A program made the translations under genes and the position numbers. Source: Prolixibacteraceae bacterium (GTDB taxonomy: Bacteria > Bacteroidota > Bacteroidia > Bacteroidales > Prolixibacteraceae). Taken from it: a stretch of 10,418 nucleotides of DNA. Location of the stretch: positions 30,656 to 41,073 of the forward strand of contig DPCJ01000113.1 in the NCBI GenBank assembly GCA_003516705.1, given 5' to 3'. Every line of letters begins with the position of its first letter. Position 1 is the stretch's first letter. The notes below the pieces were generated by a model. That model saw only the letters and a list, made by a program, of their open reading frames with translations. It did no database searches and was not told where the DNA came from. Of this stretch, positions 1 to 6,391 are shown piece after piece.

Positions 1-2
1 TT

Positions 3-1340
3 TTTGTTTCGGCGGGGTTGTATGGAAACCTGAATATCGAAATACAGCAACTTGTTGAACACATTATTCTTGTCGATACATTTGCAATTGTGCCCAAAAA
101 CGCACAAGCTGATAAAATATTGGAACTGCCGGTTTCGCTGCCTGCTGAACCTTTAAGTAATATTTGGGCTGATGTTGAAGAAGAAGACCTTGCATCCATA
201 ATTTATACTTCGGGAACCACCGGAAACTCAAAGGGAGTTATGCTCACCCATCGGAATCTGGCCTGGACAACTCAACAATGTGCAACACTGCAGGTGATAA
301 AATCTGAAGACAGGTTTCTGTCAGTTTTGCCTTTATCGCATACACTCGAAAATACTGTGGGGTTTTTATTACCGGTTAAATATGGGGCATCGGTTCACTA
401 CCTGAGTAAACCGCCGGTTCCGTCGGTTTTATTGCCTGCTTTTCAGGTGGTAAAACCAACAATAATGTTATCAGTTCCGCTGATTATCGAAAAGGTTTTC
501 AGGGCGAAAATATACCCCGAATTTCAGAAAAGTGCTTTGGTCAGCAAACTTTATTCGATTGCTTTTTTCAGGAAAATTCTGCACAAAGTGGCTGCAAAAA
601 AATTGCACAAAACATTTGGTGGTCATTTACATTTCTTCGGAATCGGCGGCGCCAAACTCGATCCCACGGTTGAGCGTTTTCTGATGGAAGGCGGCTTTCC
701 ATATGCAATTGGCTACGGTTTAACGGAGACTTCGCCGCTGTTAGCAGGTGCAGTGGGCAAAAACCGGAAACTGGGTTCAACCGGCATTGCGATGGAAGGC
801 GTTCAGTTGCGCATTGCCAATGCCGACCCATTAACCGGCGAGGGCGAAATTCAGGCAAAAGGGTTAAATGTGATGCGGGGTTATTACAAAGCGCCCGATA
901 TCACCAAAGAAGTTTTTACCGAAGATGGCTGGTTTAAAACCGGTGACCGCGGTAGTTTCGACAAAGACAACAAACTTTATATAAAAGGTCGCATCAAAAC
1001 TATGATTGTGGGTGCCAGTGGCGAGAATATTTATCCCGAGGAAATTGAATCGGTAATCAACAAAATGCGCTATGTGATGGAATCGCTGGTAATCGAGAAA
1101 AAAGGGAAACTGGTTGCCATGATTCATTTGAACATGGAAGAGATTGAACAGAATTTCAAAGAAATGAAATCGGATGCTCAGCAATACATTCAGGATAAAT
1201 CGGATGAGATTCTGAAGGAAATTCATAAAAAGGTAAATGAAGAAGTAAACAAATTCTCTCGTATTCAGCAGGTGATTTTACAACCCAACCCGTTTGAAAA
1301 AACGCCTACCAAGAAGATTAAAAGATTTTTATACGCATAG
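3..1340 (+). CDS. Long-chain acyl-CoA synthetase (AMP-forming), 5' end cut by window
   Basis: This enzyme activates a long-chain fatty acid with ATP to an acyl-adenylate and then forms acyl-CoA, probably at the cytoplasmic membrane. The reading frame is already open at base 3 and no convincing start is visible. The TTG at 18-20 is an ordinary internal codon, and members of the family are usually about 550-600 residues, so roughly 100-150 N-terminal residues lie outside. Counting from codon 18, the sequence shows the AMP-binding P-loop YTSGTTGNSKG at 63-73, the adenylate motif YGLTETSP at 233-240, GWFKTGD at 304-310 with the ribose-binding Asp, the hinge motif KGRIKTMIVGASGENIYPEE at 323-342, and a C-terminal TKKIKR at 431-436 containing the likely catalytic lysine. 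All core motifs are intact. The preference for long chains is inferred from overall resemblance to FadD15-like ligases. Transcription probably ends at the hairpin at 1480-1514. Confidence 0.93.
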   Translation, partial: FVSAGLYGNLNIEIQQLVEHIILVDTFAIVPKNAQADKILELPVSLPAEPLSNIWADVEEEDLASIIYTSGTTGNSKGVMLTHRNLAWTTQQCATLQVIKSEDRFLSVLPLSHTLENTVGFLLPVKYGASVHYLSKPPVPSVLLPAFQVVKPTIMLSVPLIIEKVFRAKIYPEFQKSALVSKLYSIAFFRKILHKVAAKKLHKTFGGHLHFFGIGGAKLDPTVERFLMEGGFPYAIGYGLTETSPLLAGAVGKNRKLGSTGIAMEGVQLRIANADPLTGEGEIQAKGLNVMRGYYKAPDITKEVFTEDGWFKTGDRGSFDKDNKLYIKGRIKTMIVGASGENIYPEEIESVINKMRYVMESLVIEKKGKLVAMIHLNMEEIEQNFKEMKSDAQQYIQDKSDEILKEIHKKVNEEVNKFSRIQQVILQPNPFEKTPTKKIKRFLYA

Positions 1341-1378
1341 CAACAGTCTTGTATTAAGCAGGGTAATCACCTTTTTGT

Positions 1379-1457
1379 CCCCTCAAGGGGATATTAGCAA
1401 CTGGGAAATGCTACAAAGTTTTGGTTGTAATTGCCCCCTTGATGGGGTTGGGGGTGA
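1379..1457. repeat. GC-rich inverted-repeat element in a 222-bp gap
   Basis: Two short hairpins face each other as an imperfect inverted repeat. The left arm CCCCTCAAGGGG (1379-1390) matches the reverse complement of CCCCTTGATGGGG (1435-1447) except for one extra base, across a 44-bp spacer. The right arm is followed by a second G-run (1450-1454) and GTGA (1454-1457 region), so its C-run could pair with either G-run. No reading frame here resembles a protein. It looks like a dispersed non-coding repeat of the kind common in Bacteroidota intergenic regions; that family assignment is from memory and untested. The rest of the gap, 1341-1378 and 1458-1479, shows nothing recognisable. Confidence 0.6.
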
Positions 1458-1479
1458 AAATATAAAAGTATTAACTAAC

Positions 1480-1514
1480 AAAAGGAAAGTCTGTTTTGCC
1501 GGCCTTCCTTTTTT
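1480..1514 (+). terminator. Intrinsic terminator of the acyl-CoA synthetase gene
   Basis: A 12-position stem pairs 1480-1491 with 1501-1512, containing one A-C mismatch and one G-T pair, around a 9-nt loop (1492-1500). A run of six T residues (1509-1514) closes it. This is a good Rho-independent terminator for the gene ending at 1340. Its T-run overlaps the -33 element of the purM promoter. Confidence 0.75.
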
Positions 1515-1543
1515 GTTTCCCACAATTTAAAATGCTAATTTTG
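1511..1543 (+). promoter_or_regulatory. Bacteroidota-type promoter for purM
   Basis: TAATTTTG at 1536-1543 matches the Bacteroidota -7 consensus TAnnTTTG exactly. TTTTG at 1511-1515 sits 20 bp upstream, as expected for the -33 element. Transcription would begin about 6-8 bases after the -7 box, leaving a leader of roughly 10-15 nt before the purM start at 1563. The spacing and both boxes agree, so this is the best promoter in the window. Confidence 0.7.
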
Positions 1544-1562
1544 TGCCCTGAAAATCCGGTTT

Positions 1563-2732
1563 ATGGTAACTGAATCACGATATAGTTCGCGGGGCGTTTC
1601 GGCATCGAAAGAAGATGTACACGAAGCCATTAAAAATGTCGATAAAGGATTGTTTCCCAGGGCATTTTGTAAAATTGTTCCCGATATTCTGGGTAGCGAT
1701 CCGGCCTGGTGCAACATTATGCACGCCGATGGCGCAGGAACAAAATCGTCGCTGGCCTACCTGTATTGGAAAGAAACCGGCGACCTTTCGGTTTGGAAAG
1801 GCATTGCACAGGATGCACTGATTATGAATATCGACGATTTGCTTTGCGTTGGCGCCACCGAAAATATTCTGTTGTCGTCAACCATCGGGCGTAATAAAAA
1901 CAAGATTCCGGGTGAAGTGATTGCCGCCATTATTAATGGTACAGAAGAACTGTTGGCGATGTTGCGCGAGCTTGGAATCAGCATTTATTCCACCGGTGGC
2001 GAAACTGCCGATGTAGGCGATTTGGTGCGTACCATCATAGTCGATTCAACGGTAACCTGCCGGATGAAACGCTCGGATGTAATTTCTGCCGATAAAATTT
2101 CAACGGGCGATGTGATTGTGGGGCTTTCATCTTCAGGACAAGCCACTTACGAAACCGAATACAACGGCGGAATGGGCAGCAACGGGCTGACTTCTGCACG
2201 CCACGATGTTTTTGCAAAATACCTGGCTAAAAAGTATCCCGAAAGTTTTGACCCCGAAGTTCCGGAAGAACTGGTTTATTCAGGAAAATTAAAACTTACC
2301 GATGCGATTGAAGGCTTGGGAATTGATGCCGGAAAACTGGTTTTATCCCCAACGCGTACTTATGCACCGGTCATCAAAAAAGTGCTTGAAAAGTTCAGGG
2401 GCGAAATCACCGGAATGATTCATTGCTCGGGAGGTGCACAAACCAAAGTGATGCATTTTGTCGATAATGTGCACGTAATTAAAGACAACATGTTCCCGGT
2501 TCCGCCGCTGTTCAATATTATTCAGGAACAATCGGGAACCGGCTGGAAAGAGATGTACAAGGTTTTTAACATGGGTCACCGGTTCGAAATTTATATAAAA
2601 CCTGAAGTGGCACAAGAAACTATTGAAATCGCCAAATCGTTTAAAATCGATGCGCAAATCGTGGGCAGGGTTGAACCCTTTGAAGGGAAGAAACTGACGA
2701 TAAAAACAGATAAAGGAACTTTCTTCTATTAG
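1563..2732 (+). CDS. purM: Phosphoribosylformylglycinamidine cyclo-ligase (AIR synthetase)
   Basis: PurM closes the imidazole ring of FGAM using ATP to give AIR, the fifth step of de novo purine synthesis, in the cytoplasm. The 389-residue product is the longer Bacteroidota form; the E. coli enzyme is about 345. Visible conserved stretches are the N-terminal SSRGVSASKEDVHEAI (8-23), HADGAGTK (54-61) with the acidic and lysine residues of the nucleotide and substrate site, AQDALIMNIDDLL (82-94), STGGETADVGD (143-153) and GSNGLTSAR (205-213). These match the two-domain PurM/PurL/SelD/HypE fold. The ATG at 1563 is chosen because the protein starts just before conserved sequence and a promoter lies 20 bp upstream; there is no Shine-Dalgarno. 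It is the first gene of the purM-prfA-pyrF run. SelD or ThiL are less likely because the sequence is close to annotated Bacteroidota PurM as I remember it. Confidence 0.93.
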   Translation: MVTESRYSSRGVSASKEDVHEAIKNVDKGLFPRAFCKIVPDILGSDPAWCNIMHADGAGTKSSLAYLYWKETGDLSVWKGIAQDALIMNIDDLLCVGATENILLSSTIGRNKNKIPGEVIAAIINGTEELLAMLRELGISIYSTGGETADVGDLVRTIIVDSTVTCRMKRSDVISADKISTGDVIVGLSSSGQATYETEYNGGMGSNGLTSARHDVFAKYLAKKYPESFDPEVPEELVYSGKLKLTDAIEGLGIDAGKLVLSPTRTYAPVIKKVLEKFRGEITGMIHCSGGAQTKVMHFVDNVHVIKDNMFPVPPLFNIIQEQSGTGWKEMYKVFNMGHRFEIYIKPEVAQETIEIAKSFKIDAQIVGRVEPFEGKKLTIKTDKGTFFY

Positions 2733-2738
2733 CTGGGC

Positions 2739-2803
2739 TGATGGATTTTCTTTGAGAATGGTTTGCGGAATCCATCCAAAATCCCGCTTATTTCAATCCA
2801 TCA
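2739..2803 (+). repeat. Inverted repeat with two competing pairing partners, purM-prfA gap
   Basis: TGATGGATT at 2739-2747 is perfectly complementary to AATCCATCA at 2795-2803. The same left arm (2740-2747) can instead pair with AATCCATC at 2769-2776. The two hairpins are mutually exclusive. No T-run follows either, so neither is a classical terminator, and no exact TAnnTTTG box was found in this 94-bp gap. It may be a leader structure, an RNA processing site or chance. Confidence 0.4.
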
Positions 2804-2826
2804 TTTAATTATTTCAGAAAAACAAA

Positions 2827-3912
2827 ATGGCACAATACGAATTATTAGACCGATACGAAGCGATTAAACACCGTTTCGAAGAAATACAACAACAAATTAC
2901 CGACCCGGCTGCTATGGCCGATATGAAAAGGTATGTAAAGCTGAACCAGGAATATAAGAATCTTGAGAAGCTCACAAGCGTTTTCAAAGAGTATAAAAAC
3001 CTGGTTGACAGCATCGACTCGGGACGTGAAATTCTGGCCCAGGAAACCGATGAGGATTTACGCGAAATGGCCCGCGAAGAGATTGAACTGGCTGAACAAC
3101 GCATTCCCGAAAAGGAAACAGAGATAAAACTTTTGTTGGTTCCCGCCGACCCGGAAGATGGGAAAAACGCTATTCTTGAAATCCGTGCCGGTACTGGTGG
3201 CGACGAAGCCAGTATTTTTGCCGGCGACCTTTTCCGCATGTACTCCAAATTCTGCGAACAGAAAGGCTGGCGCATGGAAGTTACCAACATCAGCGATGGA
3301 ACTGCCGGTGGTTACAAGGAAATTGTGACCAAAGTTACCGGCGAGGGCGTTTACGGAATTCTGAAATACGAATCGGGTGTTCACCGCGTGCAGCGCGTTC
3401 CACAGACCGAAACACAAGGACGAATCCATACTTCGGCAGCCACAGTGGCTGTTTTGCCCGAAGCTGAAGAATTTGACGTTGACCTCAGGGAATCAGACAT
3501 CCGGAAAGATACCTACTGTTCTTCGGGTCCCGGCGGACAGTCGGTAAATACAACCTACTCGGCTATTCGTTTAACACACATCCCAACCGGAATTGTGGTA
3601 ACCTGCCAGGATGAAAAATCGCAGTTGAAAAACCTTGCCAAAGCCATGGGGGAGTTACGAACCCGTATTTACAATATGGAGTACCAGAAATACATCGACG
3701 AAATTTCGTCGAAACGTAAAACCATGGTTTCCACCGGCGACCGTTCTGCAAAAATCCGTACCTACAACTGGCCACAGGGCCGCGTTACCGACCACCGCAT
3801 TAACTTCACTGTGTACAATTTACCGGCGGTTATCAATGGCGATATTCATGAGTTTATCGAAAAACTGATGATTGAGGAAAACGCCGAAAAACTGAAAGAA
3901 GCAGAAATTTAA
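2827..3912 (+). CDS. prfA: Peptide chain release factor 1
   Basis: RF1 recognises UAA and UAG stop codons in the ribosomal A site and triggers hydrolysis of the peptidyl-tRNA. The 361-residue length is normal for the family. The N-terminal helical domain covers about residues 1-105. It is followed by EIRAGTGGDEASIFAGDLF (118-136), the codon-recognition region with the tripeptide P-Q-T at 192-194, the catalytic loop SSGPGGQSVN (232-241) with Gly-Gly-Gln at 236-238, and the C-terminal SKRKTMVSTGDRSAKIRTYN (295-314). The PxT tripeptide marks RF1; RF2 has SPF there. The Gln of GGQ is the target of the PrmC methyltransferase in other bacteria. The start is the ATG after AAAACAAA, immediately before the conserved N-terminal helix. 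There is no good promoter directly upstream, so co-transcription with purM is likely. Confidence 0.96.
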   Translation: MAQYELLDRYEAIKHRFEEIQQQITDPAAMADMKRYVKLNQEYKNLEKLTSVFKEYKNLVDSIDSGREILAQETDEDLREMAREEIELAEQRIPEKETEIKLLLVPADPEDGKNAILEIRAGTGGDEASIFAGDLFRMYSKFCEQKGWRMEVTNISDGTAGGYKEIVTKVTGEGVYGILKYESGVHRVQRVPQTETQGRIHTSAATVAVLPEAEEFDVDLRESDIRKDTYCSSGPGGQSVNTTYSAIRLTHIPTGIVVTCQDEKSQLKNLAKAMGELRTRIYNMEYQKYIDEISSKRKTMVSTGDRSAKIRTYNWPQGRVTDHRINFTVYNLPAVINGDIHEFIEKLMIEENAEKLKEAEI

Positions 3913-3919
3913 ACAATAC

Positions 3920-3987
3920 GTTGCATGTTACAGGTTTCATGTTTCAGGTAAAGCTGAACCTGCAACCCGCAACCTGCAACCCGTAAC
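3920..3987 (+). repeat. Large hairpin built from 7-nt repeats, prfA-pyrF gap
   Basis: The left arm (3920-3949) is four heptads, GTTGCAT, GTTACAG, GTTTCAT and GTTTCAG, then GT. The right arm (3958-3987) read on the other strand is again four heptads, GTTACGG, GTTGCAG, GTTGCGG and GTTGCAG, then GT. All fit GTTNCRK. The arms pair over 30 positions with 22 Watson-Crick pairs and one G-T pair around the 8-nt loop AAAGCTGA (3950-3957). On the + strand the right half also reads as a 14-nt tandem repeat (3957-3970 and 3971-3984). No T-run follows. The element fills 68 of the 85 bp between prfA and pyrF and ends 10 bp before the pyrF ATG. Confidence 0.8.
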
Positions 3988-3997
3988 AGAAAATAAC

Positions 3998-4831
3998 ATG
4001 AACCAGCAACAACTTTTCGAACAGATTCAGAAAAAACGCAGCTTTTTGTGTGTGGGTTTGGATACCGATATTAAAAAAATTCCGGAGTATCTTTTGGAAA
4101 CATTCGACCCTGTTTTTTCCTTCAACAAGGAAATTATTGATGCCACGGCAGAGTTTACTGTAGCCTACAAACCCAATTTGGCTTTTTACGAAAGTCTGGG
4201 CTCAAAAGGGTGGGAGAGTCTTGAAAAAACGGTGATGTACATCCGCTCGAAACACAAAAATATCTTTCTGATTGCCGATGCCAAGCGCGGCGATATCGGG
4301 AATACTTCCAGCTTGTATGCCCGGGCTTTTTTCGAAAAAATGAATTTTGATGCGGTGACGGTTGCTCCTTATATGGGCGAAGATTCGGTAAAACCGTTCA
4401 CCGAATATGCCGGAAAGTGGGTGATTCTGCTGGCGCTTACCTCCAACAAAGGCGCTTTCGATTTTCAGTTTCTGAAAGATGAAAAAAGCGGTGAATTACT
4501 TTTCGAGTCGGTGCTGAAAACCTCGCAGAACTGGGGTTCGGCAGAAAACATGATGTATGTGGTGGGTGCCACAAAAGCTGAAAAACTGCAGGAAATCAGG
4601 CAGATTGTTCCTGAACATTTTCTGCTGGTCCCTGGAGTTGGAGCTCAGGGTGGCAGTTTGCAGGAAGTGGCCAAATACGGACTGAACAAACAATGCGGTT
4701 TACTGGTAAACTCATCCAGAAATATAATTTACGCTTCCTCCGACAGCGATTTTGCTGAAAAAGCCGGTATCGCCGCCCGCGAAATGCAGCTCGAAATGGA
4801 AGCGCTGCTGAAAGAAGCCGGGCTGGTTTAA
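3998..4831 (+). CDS. pyrF: Orotidine 5'-phosphate decarboxylase, type 2
   Basis: PyrF decarboxylates OMP to UMP, the last step of de novo pyrimidine synthesis, in the cytoplasm. The 277-residue length fits the longer type 2 family (about 270 residues; the E. coli type is about 240). The TIM-barrel motifs are in order: FLCVGLDTD (16-24), YKPNLAFYESLG (57-68), the catalytic segment ADAKRGDIGNT (93-103) with Asp94, Lys96 and Asp99, VAPYMGEDSVKPF (122-134), and the phosphate-binding VPGVGAQGGS (211-220) and NSSR (238-241). All active-site residues are present. The ATG at 3998 sits just after the heptad-repeat hairpin, with no Shine-Dalgarno. The gene probably follows prfA in the same transcript, and the hairpin could tune its expression. 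It ends at the palindrome shared with the converging galactanase gene. Confidence 0.96.
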   Translation: MNQQQLFEQIQKKRSFLCVGLDTDIKKIPEYLLETFDPVFSFNKEIIDATAEFTVAYKPNLAFYESLGSKGWESLEKTVMYIRSKHKNIFLIADAKRGDIGNTSSLYARAFFEKMNFDAVTVAPYMGEDSVKPFTEYAGKWVILLALTSNKGAFDFQFLKDEKSGELLFESVLKTSQNWGSAENMMYVVGATKAEKLQEIRQIVPEHFLLVPGVGAQGGSLQEVAKYGLNKQCGLLVNSSRNIIYASSDSDFAEKAGIAAREMQLEMEALLKEAGLV

Positions 4832-4841
4832 TTTAACTTAA

Positions 4842-4874
4842 AACATTTCCAAAGTTTAAAACTTTGGAAATGTT
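4842..4874. terminator. Perfect 16-bp palindrome between converging genes
   Basis: AACATTTCCAAAGTTT (4842-4857) and its exact reverse complement (4859-4874) flank a single central A. The element lies 10 bp after the pyrF stop and 5 bp from the stop of the minus-strand galactanase gene. Its position suggests a bidirectional terminator or an mRNA 3'-end stabiliser. There is no U-run on either side, so Rho-independent termination by the classic mechanism is not supported. It may also be a member of a dispersed palindrome family. Confidence 0.65.
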
Positions 4875-4879
4875 AAGAT

Positions 4880-6313
4880 TCAATTAGCAAGATACTTCCT
4901 GCTGATTTCATCGTAAATCTTCAGTGATTCAAGCGATTTTCCCTGCCGGTCGAAAACACGGCTCCAGGTATTCAGCGGTTCCCAAATACAGGCGCCGTTG
5001 CCGCGATTGTCGGGCAAACTGAAAACCATATCATGAATTTCCTTTTTATAAGCGCTGTATTCAACCACATTCACATCTTTGCCATAACGCTGAATCAGGT
5101 CGCGCATGTTGCTGTCGAGGTCGTCTAAAGTACAGTGCCAGCGAGGGTAATACGACAAGCCGATGATATCGAATTCAACACCGCGTGCAATCATATTGTC
5201 GAACCAGAATACCGACTCTTCATTTTGTCCGCCCAACGCCAGATGCATCATGACTTTTGCTGAGGGGGTTACTTCGTGCACAGCTTCGCTTCCCGCTTTC
5301 AGCAAAGTAGCCAGGTTATCCAGGTTGGCAACGTGTCCTTCGGGCCACACAACCCCGTGGTTGATTTCGTTCCCAATCTGCACCATCTTGGGTGGAGTTC
5401 CCTGTTCATTCAGTTTCGTCAAAACCTGTTTTGTGTACTCTTTTAAAGTGACGGTCAGCTCTTCAAAAGTCAGGTTTTCCCAGACTTTTGGTTTGAACTG
5501 TTTTTGCGGGTCAGCCCAGGTGTCGCTGTAATGAAAATCGAGCAACAGATTAAGTCCGGCTGCTTTTACCCGTTTTGCCATGATGAGCGTGCTGTCTAAT
5601 CCACAAAAACCTTTTTCGGGTGCATAACCCTCTTTGTTTTCAGGATTGACAAAAATCCTCAGCCGAATGTAGTTGATACCATGATTTTTCAATATCGAAA
5701 TAGCATCGGCTTCCACACCGTTGTCTGTAAACTTCATTTCGCGCGATTCGAGTTGCGGCAGGAACGAAATATCGGCCCCAACCATTTTTGTGGGAATATT
5801 GGGAGAAGGTTTAATTTGCTCCGGCGTTGGGGTCATTAAAACCGTGTTGCCCGGAATGGTATGAATTTCGTGTGAGGCTGACCACAATCCTTCGGTTTTG
5901 GCTTCAACTTTTACGATTCCCGGCGTTGTTCCTGCCACCAGTTGTAGCTTTTTTATTCCGTTTTCCAGCTTCGATTTCCAGATTTTCATGGTGTCGGTTG
6001 TAGAAATCAGTTCTGGAGTGCTGCCGTCAGTTTCAATTAGATCAGCATCACCTTTTACCGATATTTCAAAAGAGAACGACGCATCCATAATTTCCATGTC
6101 GGTGCTGTCGGCAGCGCTGAAACGCAATAGCGACGTATCTTTCCCGTTGGCAATCATCGTGGTTTTGTAACTCGCAAAAACCATCGAAACGGGTTTGCCG
6201 GTTTGTTTTTGGTAAAACGACGACCAACTCGTTGTTTTTGGTTGTTCCGTGGTTTTTGTACAGGCAGTAAATGCTGTAATAACGAGCAGTAAAATCAGGT
6301 TTTGTGGTTTCAT
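4880..6313 (-). CDS. GH53 arabinogalactan endo-beta-1,4-galactanase, lipoprotein
   Basis: GH53 enzymes cut internal beta-1,4-galactosidic bonds in type I arabinogalactan and pectic galactan side chains. The 477-residue protein starts with a lipoprotein signal: a hydrophobic stretch at 6-16 and the lipobox-like FTAC ending at Cys18, so it is probably anchored in the outer or inner membrane. Residues about 40-155 form a beta-rich, Ig-like region containing ANGKDTSLLRF (55-65), resembling the accessory sandwich domains of GH2-type galactosidases. The GH53 barrel covers about 177-475. It shows VGADISFLPQLE (178-189), the family hallmark DFHYSDTWADP (259-269), QIGNEIN (312-318) with acid/base Glu316, and VVEYSA (416-421) with nucleophile Glu418. 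The ATG at 6313-6311 gives the complete signal. The gene is alone on its strand, converging on pyrF and diverging from the sulfatase. Substrate is inferred from the family. Confidence 0.92.
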   Translation of the reverse strand: MKPQNLILLLVITAFTACTKTTEQPKTTSWSSFYQKQTGKPVSMVFASYKTTMIANGKDTSLLRFSAADSTDMEIMDASFSFEISVKGDADLIETDGSTPELISTTDTMKIWKSKLENGIKKLQLVAGTTPGIVKVEAKTEGLWSASHEIHTIPGNTVLMTPTPEQIKPSPNIPTKMVGADISFLPQLESREMKFTDNGVEADAISILKNHGINYIRLRIFVNPENKEGYAPEKGFCGLDSTLIMAKRVKAAGLNLLLDFHYSDTWADPQKQFKPKVWENLTFEELTVTLKEYTKQVLTKLNEQGTPPKMVQIGNEINHGVVWPEGHVANLDNLATLLKAGSEAVHEVTPSAKVMMHLALGGQNEESVFWFDNMIARGVEFDIIGLSYYPRWHCTLDDLDSNMRDLIQRYGKDVNVVEYSAYKKEIHDMVFSLPDNRGNGACIWEPLNTWSRVFDRQGKSLESLKIYDEISRKYLAN

Positions 6314-6323
6314 TTTTTGTTTT

Positions 6324-6391
6324 TAAAGATAGCGATTACGAACGGGTTGTAAAAAAACTAAATTTGTTATTATTGAACTTAAACAAACTTA
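6324..6391 (-). promoter_or_regulatory. Candidate promoter elements for the galactanase gene
   Basis: On the minus strand an exact TAnnTTTG box, TAAGTTTG, occupies 6391-6384 and would give a leader of about 65 nt. A nearer near-match, TATCTTTA, lies at 6331-6324, 10 bp from the start codon. Neither has a convincing -33 TTG at the usual 19-21 bp. The exact box points towards the + strand box at 6359-6366. A direct repeat AACTTAA at 6376-6382 and 6386-6392, spaced exactly 10 bp, overlaps the exact box and could be an operator. The AT-richness of the region limits confidence. Confidence 0.3.
6359..6366 (+). promoter_or_regulatory. Candidate -7 box for the sulfatase-permease unit
   Basis: TAAATTTG is an exact TAnnTTTG match 28 bp before the sulfatase ATG. 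The expected transcript start is near 6372-6375, giving a leader of about 20 nt. No good TTG -33 element is found 19-21 bp upstream, which would be consistent with an activator-dependent or alternative-sigma promoter, or with a chance match. Confidence 0.45.

Noticed and set aside
18..20. TTG as the start of the acyl-CoA synthetase
   Set aside because: The frame is open upstream to the window edge and about 100-150 N-terminal residues typical of the family would be missing, so it is an internal Leu codon.
1294..1530. 78-codon + strand reading frame across the gap after the acyl-CoA synthetase
   Set aside because: It overlaps the end of the synthetase in another frame, runs through the GC-rich repeat and the terminator, and resembles no protein.
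2814..3290. 158-codon minus-strand frame opposite prfA
   Set aside because: Its Ser/Arg-rich composition is the usual antisense shadow of a conserved coding sequence, and prfA is intact and well supported.
3957..3984. CRISPR-like tandem repeat
   Set aside because: The two 14-nt units are adjacent with no spacer and are explained by the 7-nt repeat hairpin; no cas genes are nearby.
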